This document shows positions 36,977-46,775 of a DNA stretch of 64,000 bases, piece by piece. A program made the position numbers and the translations under genes. Location of the stretch: contig DVNK01000051.1 in assembly GCA_018714445.1 (NCBI GenBank), positions 1-64,000 on the forward strand, written 5' to 3'. The stretch is from Candidatus Fimadaptatus faecigallinarum (GTDB taxonomy: Bacteria > Bacillota > Clostridia > Christensenellales > Aristaeellaceae). The notes beneath the pieces are model-generated. The model did not search any database, was not told the DNA's origin, and saw nothing but the letters and a program-made list of their open reading frames with translations. How positions within the stretch are numbered: the first letter of the stretch is position 1; every line of letters begins with the position of its first letter.

Positions 36977-37231
36977 TTAATATGGATAATTCTGGAATGG
37001 CGCGTGCGGCGTACCGCTTAAGTTAGCGCCCGGCGCGTTATATAAAATCGTCACATCATTATTAGGGACATTTCTTGAACGCACGTGGGCTTTCGCGATT
37101 TGCATTGCAGCCTTCGAGTCCAAGCATAGCATCGCGCTGCCGGTCTTATTTGATATCAGATCGTATAAAAATGTATACGATATATTATTGCGAATCCAGC
37201 CTGAACGGCGTATAATGGAGATATATTCCAT
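36977..37231 (-). other. Possible small ORF or coding remnant in a lower-GC intergenic stretch
   Basis: 84-aa frame with protein-like composition, but no recognised family and it overlaps the plus-strand promoter at 37189-37216. Confidence 0.2.
37161..37216 (+). promoter_or_regulatory. Promoter with upstream palindrome for the alpha/beta hydrolase operon
   Basis: TTGCGA (37189-37194) - 17 nt - TATAAT (37211-37216); perfect inverted repeat TCGTATA-N6-TATACGA at 37161-37180. Confidence 0.6.
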
Positions 37232-37263
37232 TCAGCCCTGTGTGGCGCTCAGGAGGTTTTGTG

Positions 37264-38178
37264 ATGGCCCGGCATATCGACTTTATATCCTCAGACGGCC
37301 GCACCACAATAGAAGCACTGCACTGGCCCTGTGCACAGGCGCGCGGCGTCGTGCAACTCTGCCATGGCATGTGCGAGCACATCGGCCGCTACGCCGAGTT
37401 CGCGGAGTTCCTAAACGCAAATGGCTTTGCAGTGGTCGGCAACAACCACCTGGGCCACGGCGCATCGTTGATAGACGGCCAATTCGGCTACTTTGGCGAC
37501 TCAGGCGCATATAACAACCTAGTTGAAGACCTGGAGATTTTGCGGCGCAGGACCGCGCAGCTCTACCCCGGCTTGCCATATATGCTGTTTGGTCACAGCA
37601 TGGGCTCTTTTATCGCCCGGATATATGTTGCGCGCTACGGTCAACACCTCAGCGGCGCAATATTCTGCGGCACCAGCGGCCCCAATTCGCTGACCTCAAT
37701 CGGCCTTGCGCTTGCGCGCGCCGTATGCGCGCTGCGCGGTCCGCGCTATGTGAGTCATTTTCTGGAACGTCTGGCCGGCTCCGACAACCTCAAGCGCATA
37801 ACCGACGCCCGCACGCCTTCCGACTGGCTCAGCCGCGATGCTTCGCGAGTGGATGCATTCATATCCGATCCGCTTTGCGGATTTACATTCACATGCTCTG
37901 CATACTGCGAACTGGCACGCATGCTGGACAATGTGTCCGACGATGCATGGTATCATGCCGTGCCCACAGATCTGCCAATACTGCTGATATCGGGCGACGC
38001 CGATCCGGTGGGCAAATGGGGGCAGGGCGTGCGCCAGGTATACGATGGGCTGCGCGCTGCCGGCGTTGCCTCAGTCGAGCTCAAGCTCTACCCCGACGCG
38101 CGCCACGAGCTGCTCAACGAGCTCAACCGCGCCGACGTGTTCAACGACATACTTGCGTTCATAACGGCGCATATATAG
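37264..38178 (+). CDS. Alpha/beta hydrolase (monoacylglycerol lipase / serine aminopeptidase S33 type)
   Basis: 'LCHGMCEHIGRYAEFAEFLNANGFAVVGNNHLGHG', 'MLFGHSMGSFIARIY', catalytic Asp/His region 'GDADPVGKWG...YPDARHELLNE'. Confidence 0.92.
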   Translation: MARHIDFISSDGRTTIEALHWPCAQARGVVQLCHGMCEHIGRYAEFAEFLNANGFAVVGNNHLGHGASLIDGQFGYFGDSGAYNNLVEDLEILRRRTAQLYPGLPYMLFGHSMGSFIARIYVARYGQHLSGAIFCGTSGPNSLTSIGLALARAVCALRGPRYVSHFLERLAGSDNLKRITDARTPSDWLSRDASRVDAFISDPLCGFTFTCSAYCELARMLDNVSDDAWYHAVPTDLPILLISGDADPVGKWGQGVRQVYDGLRAAGVASVELKLYPDARHELLNELNRADVFNDILAFITAHI

Positions 38179-38194
38179 GAGTGCATATCACATT

Positions 38195-38755
38195 ATGAAT
38201 ATAATTCTGATTGGCATGCCCGGCGCAGGCAAGAGCACGCTCGGAGTGCTGCTGGCCAAGCTCATGGGATACATGTTCGTCGACACCGACATACTGCTCC
38301 AGCAAAAGCACGGCGCGCTGCTGGGCCGTATACTGCGCCGCAATGGCAACCGCGCATTCCTCAAGCTTGAAGAGGAGATGTTCCTGAGCCTCGAGCTGGA
38401 CGGCGCAGTCATCGCGACCGGAGGCAGCGCCATTTACTCTGAAGCCGGCATGGCGCATATGAAGCGCACCGGGCCCTGCGTATTCCTGAATGTGCCGTAT
38501 GAGCTGATTGCTTCGCGCCTGGGCAACCTGCGCCAGCGCGGCGTCGTACTGCCCAACGGCTATACGCTGCGCGATCTGTACGACGAACGCCTGCCGCTGT
38601 ACCGCAAGTTTGCCGACATAACCGTAGACCTTGACAAACCCGGGTCGCTGGACGTCGCCGCAAAAGCGGTATTCGATCAGATTCGCGCGCGCTATCCTGA
38701 TGCGTTTTCGCAGGACGTCCCGGATGCCGCCGACGGCACGCAAAACTGCGACTAG
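38195..38755 (+). CDS. aroK: Shikimate kinase
   Basis: 'IILIGMPGAGKSTLGVLLAKLMGYMFVDTDILLQ', 'GGSAIYSEAGMAHMK'; TAG stop. Confidence 0.88.
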   Translation: MNIILIGMPGAGKSTLGVLLAKLMGYMFVDTDILLQQKHGALLGRILRRNGNRAFLKLEEEMFLSLELDGAVIATGGSAIYSEAGMAHMKRTGPCVFLNVPYELIASRLGNLRQRGVVLPNGYTLRDLYDERLPLYRKFADITVDLDKPGSLDVAAKAVFDQIRARYPDAFSQDVPDAADGTQNCD

Positions 38756-38795
38756 GTTTTTTTGTGATATTAACCCTATCGAGCGAGGTAACTAA

Positions 38796-39647
38796 ATGTA
38801 CGATAACGCACTGCTGCTGGAAGGCGGCGCGATGCGCGGGCTGTACACTGCCGGCGTGCTGGATGCATTCATGGAAGCCGGGCTGGAATTCGGCTGCGTG
38901 TATGGCGTCTCGGCAGGCGTGCTCAATGCAGTGAACTACGTGGCGCGCCAGCCCGGACGCAGCGCAAATGTCAACTATACCTGCATAAACGACCGCCGAT
39001 ACCTGAGCATGACCAACCTGCTGCACGGTCAGAGCATATTTAACTTCGATTACCTGTTCAACCAGGTGCCGCTGAGCATACCGTTTGACTATGACGCGTT
39101 CTCTGCCAGCCCTCAGCGCCTGATCGCAGTGGCCACGAATTGCCTGACCGGAGAGCCTGTTTTGTTCGAAAAGGGCCGTTGCGCACAGTTTTTCGACGCG
39201 TGCGCCGCATCGTGCTCTATGCCATTGGTATCGCGCGTAAAGTTGGTAGAAGGTATACCCTGTCTGGATGGCGGCGTGAGCGCGCCAGTGCCCCTTGACG
39301 TTGGGCTTAAGACCGGCAATGGCCGGCCCGTGCTGGTATTGACGCGCCACAAGGGCTACCGCAAAACTCCGCTGAGCAGGCGTTCGCTCAGACTGAGCGC
39401 AATTCGCTGCCGGCGCTATCCCGCGTTGTACAAGCTTATGAGCTCAGCGCCCGAACGCTATAACGAGCTGATGGAACGCATAGACGCACTGGAAGCCGCC
39501 GGGCAGATCTTCGTGATCCGGCCTGAAACGCCCATCGAAATAGCTCGCCTCGAAAAGGACGTGAACAAGTTGCGCGCACTGCACGATTCGGCTTATGCCC
39601 AAACCAAATCGCTGCTGCCGGCTTTAATGGAGTTCTGCGCGCAGTAA
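38796..39647 (+). CDS. Patatin-like phospholipase
   Basis: 'LLLEGGAMRGLYTAGVLDAF', 'VYGVSAGVLNAVNYVARQPGR', 'LDGGVSAPVPLD'. Confidence 0.92.
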   Translation: MYDNALLLEGGAMRGLYTAGVLDAFMEAGLEFGCVYGVSAGVLNAVNYVARQPGRSANVNYTCINDRRYLSMTNLLHGQSIFNFDYLFNQVPLSIPFDYDAFSASPQRLIAVATNCLTGEPVLFEKGRCAQFFDACAASCSMPLVSRVKLVEGIPCLDGGVSAPVPLDVGLKTGNGRPVLVLTRHKGYRKTPLSRRSLRLSAIRCRRYPALYKLMSSAPERYNELMERIDALEAAGQIFVIRPETPIEIARLEKDVNKLRALHDSAYAQTKSLLPALMEFCAQ

Positions 39648-39874
39648 ACATTCTAACGTATGCAATAGGATAAACGCAGCGCAGGCGTCCCCACTCTGAA
39701 ATGTAGCGAGGACGCCTGCGAACATTTATCAATCCATAGCCGTGTATGCCATTATGTCCAGCAATCAATGCGGCTAAAACTGTATACGATCCCGTCAAAT
39801 CAGCAAATCATCCGAATATCGCACGTTCATGCGCTTATATTCGGTAAATGTCTGAAGATTTAATACGGTTTATT

Positions 39875-39960
39875 ATTCGGCCCTTGCCAATAGTACAGTC
39901 GACCTTCAGCTTGGGACATGTCTGGCGAAGGCACATCGATTCGGCCTTTACCAACAGTAC
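39875..39960. repeat. Two degenerate direct repeats ATTCGGCCYTTRCCAAYAGTAC
   Basis: Copies at 39875-39896 and 39939-39960, 64-bp period, in the convergent intergenic region. Confidence 0.6.
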
Positions 39961-40033
39961 GAGCGGCCACGCATTGCGATTGTGCACGGCCGCTCTTTGC
40001 TGTCTATAATGACTTGTGATTTAATACAACCCG

Positions 40034-41932
40034 TTATCGCCGCACACAAGCCAACTCGGGCTCGGCCACAGCCAAAGGCTTTTCACCGACTTCAGCGTCA
40101 GCAGCAAGGGCCTCCGCCGCGCGCGCTGTCGCGCCCGTCTGCGTGTTATACATGCGCGCGTAGCGCCCGTTCAGCGCCATGAGCTCGTCGTGACTGCCCA
40201 TCTCGGCGATTCCGCCATCCTCAATCAGTATAATTACGTCCGAGTCGCGTATCGTCGACAGCCTATGCGCTATGATAAACGACGTGCGCCCACGTGTCAT
40301 GTTGAGCATCGCCCTGCGTATCTTCTGCTCGGTCAGCGTATCTACCGAACTTGTAGCCTCGTCCAGTATCAGTATCGGCGCGTCGGCCAGTATGGCGCGC
40401 GCTATCGTTATAAGCTGCCGCTCGCCCTGGCTGAGCGTGCCGCCATCCTGTCCCAACACAGTATCGTAACCATTGGGCAGCCGCCGTATAAACGAGTCCG
40501 CCCCCGCCGCCCTGGCCGCCGCTTCCACGCTCTCGCGCGGCGCATCGGCATGGCCGTAGCGTATGTTGTCCATTACGCTCATCTCAAACAGCGCCGTGTC
40601 CTGCAGCACCACGCCAAACGCCCGCCGCAAATCCGCTCGCCTGTACTCACGCAGGTCATGACCATCCAGCAGTATGCGCCCGCCGTTTACATCGTAAAAC
40701 CGCGTGAGCAGACTTATTATCGTCGTCTTGCCCGCACCGGTCGCACCCACTATCGCAGCGCGCGTGCCCGCCGGTATCTTGACGCTCACGTCGCGCAGCA
40801 CCGGCGCGTTCGGGTCATATCCAAACGTCACGTGATCCAGCTCCACATCGCCACGCGGCCGCTCAAGCGGCAGCGCATTCGGCACGTCGGCGGGCTCGCT
40901 ATCCTGATCGAATATCTCGAATATGCGCTCGGCGCCCGCAACCGCCGTCTGGAATGTATTGTAGATGTTGGCTATGTCGGTAAACGGCCGCGCAAACTGG
41001 CGCGAGTACAGCAAAAAGCTCGATATGACGCCCACAGTTATGAGGCCATTGGCCGCCATGACGCCGCTTACAGTGGCAACTGCAATGTAGCTGAGGTTGT
41101 TTATGACATTCATAAGCGGCATCAGATAGCCCGACCAGATCAGCGCCCGCGTCGCCACACGCCTGAACTGGTCATTGTCGGCTTCAAACTGAGCATACAT
41201 GTCGTCCTCACGGTTGAAAGCCTTGACCATGGTCATGCCGGATATTCCCTCTTCGACCTCGGCGTTCAGCTTGCCCAGCACGACCTGCTGCTCCTTGAAC
41301 AGCTTGCGGGTGCGCCGCGTCACGGTGCGCGTAAGCACAAACACAAGCACTACCGAAATGAGCGCCACCAGCGTAAGCGGCAGGTTCAACATCAGCATCG
41401 CAATCAACACGCCCAGTATCGAAAAGCCCTGCATCATCAACTGCGTAAGCGAATCCGATATCGTAGTGGAGATGTTGTCGACGTCATTTGTAAGCCGGCT
41501 CATCAGATCGCCGCGCTGGCTGCGGTCGAAAAATGAAAGCGGCAAAGTCTTCATTACGCCAAACAGTTCCTTGCGTATATGGCATACCACGCGCTGGCCC
41601 AGTCTCGCCATTATGAAGCCCTGCAAAAACCGCACCAGCCAGTCGCCGACGTACAGCGCCGTCAGCAGCCCCAGCACCATCACGACCGGATCGCCGCCAT
41701 ACAACCCATTCACCGCCTCGCCTATCAGCAGCGGCGACAATACCGCCGAGCCTGAAGCCAGCGCGCTGAGCAGGAAGACCCAGCCCAATCCGCGCCTGTG
41801 CCCGCGCGTTATGTCCCACAGCCGTTTAAGCGTGCCCCGCATGTCCTTGGGCTTTACGACAACCGCCATACGCGACCGCCCAAACGTCGCCGAAGGCGTA
41901 ATGGGTCCGCGATTATCCGACATCCTGAACAC
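40034..41932 (-). CDS. ABC transporter ATP-binding/permease (heterodimeric multidrug exporter half)
   Basis: TM domain plus 'IVGATGAGKTTIISLLTRFYDVNGGRILLDG', 'LSQGERQLITIARAILADAPILILDEATSSVDTLTE'. Confidence 0.95.
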   Translation of the reverse strand: MFRMSDNRGPITPSATFGRSRMAVVVKPKDMRGTLKRLWDITRGHRRGLGWVFLLSALASGSAVLSPLLIGEAVNGLYGGDPVVMVLGLLTALYVGDWLVRFLQGFIMARLGQRVVCHIRKELFGVMKTLPLSFFDRSQRGDLMSRLTNDVDNISTTISDSLTQLMMQGFSILGVLIAMLMLNLPLTLVALISVVLVFVLTRTVTRRTRKLFKEQQVVLGKLNAEVEEGISGMTMVKAFNREDDMYAQFEADNDQFRRVATRALIWSGYLMPLMNVINNLSYIAVATVSGVMAANGLITVGVISSFLLYSRQFARPFTDIANIYNTFQTAVAGAERIFEIFDQDSEPADVPNALPLERPRGDVELDHVTFGYDPNAPVLRDVSVKIPAGTRAAIVGATGAGKTTIISLLTRFYDVNGGRILLDGHDLREYRRADLRRAFGVVLQDTALFEMSVMDNIRYGHADAPRESVEAAARAAGADSFIRRLPNGYDTVLGQDGGTLSQGERQLITIARAILADAPILILDEATSSVDTLTEQKIRRAMLNMTRGRTSFIIAHRLSTIRDSDVIILIEDGGIAEMGSHDELMALNGRYARMYNTQTGATARAAEALAADAEVGEKPLAVAEPELACVRR

Positions 41933-43631
41933 CTCCTATCTGCGACTCGTACAGCGCACGATATACCGCGCAGTCGCGCATCAGCTCAGCATGCGTGCCC
42001 AGCCCACGCATCTGGCCATCCTCCAGGCACAACACCCGGTCGCAGCGCATGACAGTCGATATGCGCTGGCTGATCAGCAGCACCGTCATGCCCTCAGCCG
42101 CGCTGCGCACGCCGTCCAGCACCGACGCCTCGGTGTTTGCGTCCAGCGCACTGGTGCAGTCGTCGAGTATGAGTATCTGCGGCTTTTTGAGCAGTGCGCG
42201 CGCTATCGATAGGCGCTGCTTCTGGCCGCCCGACAGGTTCACGCCACCCTGCCCCAGCACTGTCTGATAGCCCTGTGCAAATCCTCGCACAAATTCATCG
42301 GCACAGGCCACCTTAGCCGCTTCGCGCAGTTCCAGCTCGCTCGCGTCGCGCCGACCCCAGCGCAGATTTTCCTCTATCGTGCCCGAGAACAGCAACGCCT
42401 TTTGCGGCACTACCGCGATGGCATCGCGCAGGTAGTGCTCGTCTATATCGCGCACATCCACGCCGTCCACCAGCACACGCCCCTCGCTTGCATCGTAAAA
42501 GCGCGGCACCAGGTTGACCAGCGTGCTCTTGCCCGAACCCGTAGAGCCGATTATGCCCAGCATCTCGCCCGGGGCCAGTTCAAAGTCGATATCGCTGAGC
42601 GCCGCGCGCGGCGAACCCGCATACTTGAACGTCACGCTCTCAAACCGCAACCCACCCTCAAGCGCGGGCTTTAACGGATGTTCCGGGCTAAGCTGCGCGG
42701 GCTGCTCGTCGATTATCTCCTTTACGCGCGCCGACGACGCCGTGGCACGCACAGCCATGTTCAGTATATTGGACACCATGCCCAGTGAAAACAGCACCTG
42801 CGTCATGTAGTTGACCGATGCCATTACCTTGCCAATTTCGCCGGCATTGCCCGAACCGGTGCGCCAGAGCAGAAGCACTATGCCAAAGTTTACCGTGAGG
42901 TTTATAAGCGGCGAAAACAGCGCATTCACGCGCATCGCCGACACGCCCGCCTCGGCCAGTTCGTCCGCCGCACCGCCAAACCGCGCCGCCTCCTGCTGCT
43001 CTGCGCCAAAGGCCTTGACCACGCGTATCGAGTCCAGAAACTCACGGCTGACCGTATTTAGCCGGTCAAGCCGCCGCTGCATGTTGACAAAGCGCGGATA
43101 GCCCATCACCATATTGCCCGCAATCAGCGCACCGGCAATTACAAGTATAACTACCAATACCGGGATCTGCGCCGGCGTCTGAATGATTATCAGCGCTATC
43201 GCGCCCACGCAGGTTATCGGCGCCTTGACCAGTATGCGCATGCAGCCATTTATGAAATTCTGTATCTGCGTCACGTCATTGGTTATGCGCGTTATCAGCG
43301 ACGCCGGTTGCAGCCGGTCTATGTTCTCAAACGAAAACGTCTGCACCTTGGCATACAACCTGCCGCGCAATTCCTGACCGATCAGCTGCGAAGTGCGGCT
43401 GGCCAGTATATTGCGCCCGACCGCGCCCGCAGCGCCTATCAGCGCCACGCCCAGCATGAGCCCGCCATAGCGCAGTATCATGCCCACGTCCTGCGACGCC
43501 ACGCCATTGTCCACTATCAGCGACATCAGCGTCGGCTGCAACAGATCCGCCAGTGCTTCCACCGTCAAAAACGCCACCGCTACCAGAAACATGGCCAGAC
43601 GTCCACGTATCAGCTTTCCGATGAGTTTCAC
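41913..43631 (-). CDS. ABC transporter ATP-binding/permease (heterodimeric multidrug exporter half)
   Basis: 'IIGSTGSGKSTLVNLVPRFYDASEGRVLVDG', 'LSGGQKQRLSIARALLKKPQILILDDCTSALD' (degenerate-site half, Asp in place of Glu). Confidence 0.95.
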   Translation of the reverse strand: MKLIGKLIRGRLAMFLVAVAFLTVEALADLLQPTLMSLIVDNGVASQDVGMILRYGGLMLGVALIGAAGAVGRNILASRTSQLIGQELRGRLYAKVQTFSFENIDRLQPASLITRITNDVTQIQNFINGCMRILVKAPITCVGAIALIIIQTPAQIPVLVVILVIAGALIAGNMVMGYPRFVNMQRRLDRLNTVSREFLDSIRVVKAFGAEQQEAARFGGAADELAEAGVSAMRVNALFSPLINLTVNFGIVLLLWRTGSGNAGEIGKVMASVNYMTQVLFSLGMVSNILNMAVRATASSARVKEIIDEQPAQLSPEHPLKPALEGGLRFESVTFKYAGSPRAALSDIDFELAPGEMLGIIGSTGSGKSTLVNLVPRFYDASEGRVLVDGVDVRDIDEHYLRDAIAVVPQKALLFSGTIEENLRWGRRDASELELREAAKVACADEFVRGFAQGYQTVLGQGGVNLSGGQKQRLSIARALLKKPQILILDDCTSALDANTEASVLDGVRSAAEGMTVLLISQRISTVMRCDRVLCLEDGQMRGLGTHAELMRDCAVYRALYESQIGGVQDVG

Positions 43632-43634
43632 CCG

Positions 43635-44072
43635 TCATTCCTCCTGCAGCGCGCCGCTCCAGGCGGCGAGCAATTTTTCGAGCAGCCCGGCCAACTGCGC
43701 CTGTTCGGCTTCGCTGAGCACGCAAAACAACTGATGAGCCGTTTCGGCGCGTTCGCGCTGGGCTTCATGCGCCGCATTAAGCCCGGCATCTGTGAGCGCT
43801 ATATCTACGGTGCGCCTGTCCTCGTCGCTGCGCTCGCGCGATATCAGTCCGCTCTGCTCCATTTTTTCCAGCAGTTCGCTCAGCGACGCCGAACGTATGT
43901 CCATCCTGTCCTGCAATTCGCGCTGTGTCATGCTGCCATCGCGCAACAGCAGCGTAAGCAGCCGCCCCTGCCCCGGATAGCGCTGCTTGCGGTGATGCAC
44001 CATGTGCGCACAGCGCATGAACGCTCTAAACAGTTCCTGTTCCCGCTCGCCTTCCAATCGTTCTCCCTCCAA
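43635..44072 (-). CDS. MarR family transcriptional regulator
   Basis: 'GQGRLLTLLLRDGSMTQRELQDRMDIRSASLSELLEKMEQSGLISRERSDEDRRTVDIALTDAG' winged-helix signature. Confidence 0.93.
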   Translation of the reverse strand: MEGERLEGEREQELFRAFMRCAHMVHHRKQRYPGQGRLLTLLLRDGSMTQRELQDRMDIRSASLSELLEKMEQSGLISRERSDEDRRTVDIALTDAGLNAAHEAQRERAETAHQLFCVLSEAEQAQLAGLLEKLLAAWSGALQEE

Positions 44073-44079
44073 GCATTAC

Positions 44080-44129
44080 TAGGTACCTCGACATATTGTA
44101 GTATAACGCCTCGCGCATGTCAAGGTACC
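44080..44129 (-). promoter_or_regulatory. Promoter of the marR-ABC operon with paired AGGTACCT operators
   Basis: Minus strand TTGACA (44122-44117) - 17 nt - TACAAT (44099-44094); inverted repeat AGGTACCTCGACAT (44080-44093) / ATGTCAAGGTACCT (44116-44129). Confidence 0.8.
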
Positions 44130-44171
44130 TTGCAATTTTAATATGGCTTTGCGACAATATTAACCCGCGCA

Positions 44172-44200
44172 TTGACACGCGGCAATGCAGGTGATAAAAT
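44172..44200 (+). promoter_or_regulatory. Promoter of the Gfo/Idh/MocA oxidoreductase
   Basis: TTGACA (44172-44177) - 17 nt - TAAAAT (44195-44200). Confidence 0.65.
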
Positions 44201-44269
44201 TCTTGGGGAGTATGACGGCAATGCGCACGCATTATCCGAGCGCGTGCAAACCGGAAAGGATGTACAAAT

Positions 44270-45247
44270 ATGCTTAAAATGGCAATTATCGGTCAGGAGG
44301 GACACTATAACTACGCAATGGAAGGGCTTGCCGAGCGCAACGACATAAAGCTCTGCGCCATCGCCCCTGGTCAAACGGGCGGCGACATAAGTGCGCTAAA
44401 GCAACGCACTGCGCCGTTCTCGCCGCGCATATACGCCAACCATGGCGAACTGCTCGCAGCAGAACGCCCCGACATAGCTGTAATCAATCCCGTGTTCTGT
44501 TACACGGCCGGCATAACGATGGCTTGCCTGCGCGCCGGCGCCCACTGTTTCAGCGAAAAACCCGTTGCCACTGAGTTGCATGATCTGGACGCCCTGCGCG
44601 AGTGCTACGCGCACAGCGGTCGGGCATTGTGCGGCATGTTCGGCATAAAAGGCGAACCCTGGTTCCAAGCGCTGAAAGCCGCCGTAAATGCTGGCGAGAT
44701 CGGCGAAGTGCGCCAGATTCACGGACAAAAGAGCTACCGCATGGGCACCAGACCCGAGTTCTACTCAAAGCGCGCGCTGTTTGGCGGCCTGATTCCCTGG
44801 GTAGCGATTCATGCGGTGGACTGGGCAATGGAGATCGGAGGACATTGCCAAAGCGTCGCCGCATCGCACTCGACTCGCGCCAATCGCGGCAACGGCGAGA
44901 TGGAAGCCACATCGGCTCTGCTGATGGAACTGGACAACGGCGTGATCGCTACGGTAACCGCTGACTTCCTGCGTCCCACGGCGTCCGCGCGCCACGACGA
45001 CGACCGCCTGCGCGTGACCGGCACGCAAGGCATGATCGAAGCCATAGATGGCAAGGTATATCTCGAAAACGACAAGCCCCGGCGCGAACTCGAACTGCCC
45101 GCACGCGAATCATACTTCTCGCGGTTCGTAGACGCGATACTTGACGGCTCAGCCGAGCCGCTGGCACAGGAGGCATTCGAGGTAACCCGCGTTTGCCTGC
45201 TCGCGCGTCAAAGCGCCGACGAGGGCACTCGCATCAGCATCGATTAG
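44270..45247 (+). CDS. Gfo/Idh/MocA family oxidoreductase
   Basis: N-terminal Rossmann region, 'AHCFSEKPVATELHDLDALRECYAHSGRALCGMFG' EKP motif, C-terminal domain. Confidence 0.88.
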   Translation: MLKMAIIGQEGHYNYAMEGLAERNDIKLCAIAPGQTGGDISALKQRTAPFSPRIYANHGELLAAERPDIAVINPVFCYTAGITMACLRAGAHCFSEKPVATELHDLDALRECYAHSGRALCGMFGIKGEPWFQALKAAVNAGEIGEVRQIHGQKSYRMGTRPEFYSKRALFGGLIPWVAIHAVDWAMEIGGHCQSVAASHSTRANRGNGEMEATSALLMELDNGVIATVTADFLRPTASARHDDDRLRVTGTQGMIEAIDGKVYLENDKPRRELELPARESYFSRFVDAILDGSAEPLAQEAFEVTRVCLLARQSADEGTRISID

Positions 45248-45372
45248 GCCGTCGGAGATTTGAGCACAATGCTCCGATTCTTATACGTTTTTCGATAACC
45301 GTTCAATTTGCAACTGTATATACAAGATAAGCGGGGTCGGCGCTAAAGCCTGCCCCGCTCGGCTTATATAAG

Positions 45373-46224
45373 TCATTCGTTTATATCTCGCCGATGTGCC
45401 AACGCATACTGATACGGAGTTTCACCTATGTTGCGTTTGAACGTCGTGATAAAGAATGTATCGCTTCTAAACCCCGACAGCCGCGCCGCACTGCTCACAC
45501 TCTCACCGATACGCAGCAGCGCCATCGCACACGACAACCGACGATAGATGATGTAATCATGTATGCAAAAACCCGTCTCGCGCTTAAACAGCCGGCACAG
45601 ATAGCGCTTGTTGAGATAGCAACAGGCGCTCAGCTCATCAAGCGATATGTCGCGCGCATAATCAGCATCTATAAGCGCTATCACCGCGCGTATACCGGGA
45701 TGCTTCGAGCGCTCAATCCCCGGCGGACTGTCCAACTCGCGCATGCGGACGCGACACAGCAAGAGCAGCATCCGGCTCAGCTCCAGCCACCGCCCCAATT
45801 CGGCAAGTGCAGCCGCCCGCTGATTTTCTATGCCGTCGGCCGCCGCTATAAACAGCGCCTGTTCATCCGGAGTCAGCGACAGCTTGTGGTTGCAGTGGAC
45901 GCCCATACCGTCAAAACACCCGAGCAACTGCGGTCCATCACCCGGTAAATTGCGCAGCATTCCGGGCTCAAACAGCACTACGTACCGCTCATACGGCGCG
46001 CCGGGCGGCACGCTGACCTTGTGCAGGTCGGTATTGGTAAACAGCATAACGTCGCCCCGGTTTAGCGCGTACACGCGATCGTTAACGAAAAACCGTACGC
46101 CCTCGCTCAGCGCCATGTATATCTCATATGAGTCGTGTATGTGCATCGCGCGCATATCGTAGCCCTGAGATATGCTGTGCCTGCTGGACACGCGGCCGTC
46201 GCCGTACACGTTCAAAGCGTTCAT
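45373..46224 (-). CDS. AraC family transcriptional regulator with cupin-type sensor domain
   Basis: 'HIHDSYEIYMALSEGVRFFVNDRVYALNRGDVMLF' and C-terminal HTH 'ISLDELSACCYLNKRYLCRLFKRETGFCIHDYIIYRRL...FRSDTFFITTFKRNIGETPYQY'. Confidence 0.93.
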   Translation of the reverse strand: MNALNVYGDGRVSSRHSISQGYDMRAMHIHDSYEIYMALSEGVRFFVNDRVYALNRGDVMLFTNTDLHKVSVPPGAPYERYVVLFEPGMLRNLPGDGPQLLGCFDGMGVHCNHKLSLTPDEQALFIAAADGIENQRAAALAELGRWLELSRMLLLLCRVRMRELDSPPGIERSKHPGIRAVIALIDADYARDISLDELSACCYLNKRYLCRLFKRETGFCIHDYIIYRRLSCAMALLRIGESVSSAARLSGFRSDTFFITTFKRNIGETPYQYALAHRRDINE

Positions 46225-46243
46225 TTGGCGCCACACATCCAGT

Positions 46244-46699
46244 TCACTTTATTTCGACATTCCACTTATCGCCCTCCACGCGATACCACAGCTCGCTCAG
46301 TTCCGGTTCGTCATACACCTTTAGCATGTCAAGCATACCCGGGCTAAGCTTAAGCCGCGGCAACTCGTCGCGCAGTACCCACCACACATCGCCTTCGTCA
46401 GAGGCACGCAGTTGGCCGCTGAACGCGCCCGCACGGTACATGTACACGATATACCGGCTGCCGTCTTCGTTTATCCAATCCACTATGCCGCACAGCTGCA
46501 GTTGCGATACGCGCAAGCCCGTCTCCTCGTATACCTCGCGCACGACGGAGTCCACAATCGACTCGCCCAGCTCCACGTGGCCGCCTGGCAGCGATATACC
46601 CGGCCACTTGCGTCCGTCGCGCCGCTCAACCAGTACATGTCCCGTATCGTCGCTTATCAGGCAGATATTTGTAAGTTCTACCTGTTCAAGTGTGTGCAT
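46244..46699 (-). CDS. NUDIX hydrolase
   Basis: 'GGHVELGESIVDSVVREVYEETGL' Nudix box. Confidence 0.92.
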   Translation of the reverse strand: MHTLEQVELTNICLISDDTGHVLVERRDGRKWPGISLPGGHVELGESIVDSVVREVYEETGLRVSQLQLCGIVDWINEDGSRYIVYMYRAGAFSGQLRASDEGDVWWVLRDELPRLKLSPGMLDMLKVYDEPELSELWYRVEGDKWNVEIK

Positions 46700-46732
46700 G
46701 ATATCGTCCCCCTTGCGCGCGTTATTGTCCAC

Positions 46733-46769
46733 TATAAAACAAAATCCGAACATGCTTAGCATGTTCGGA
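46733..46769 (-). terminator. Terminator of the tRNA operon
   Basis: Perfect 10-bp stem CCGAACATGC-TAA-GCATGTTCGG followed on the minus strand by ATTTTGTTTTA. Confidence 0.85.
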
Positions 46770-46775
46770 TCGACA

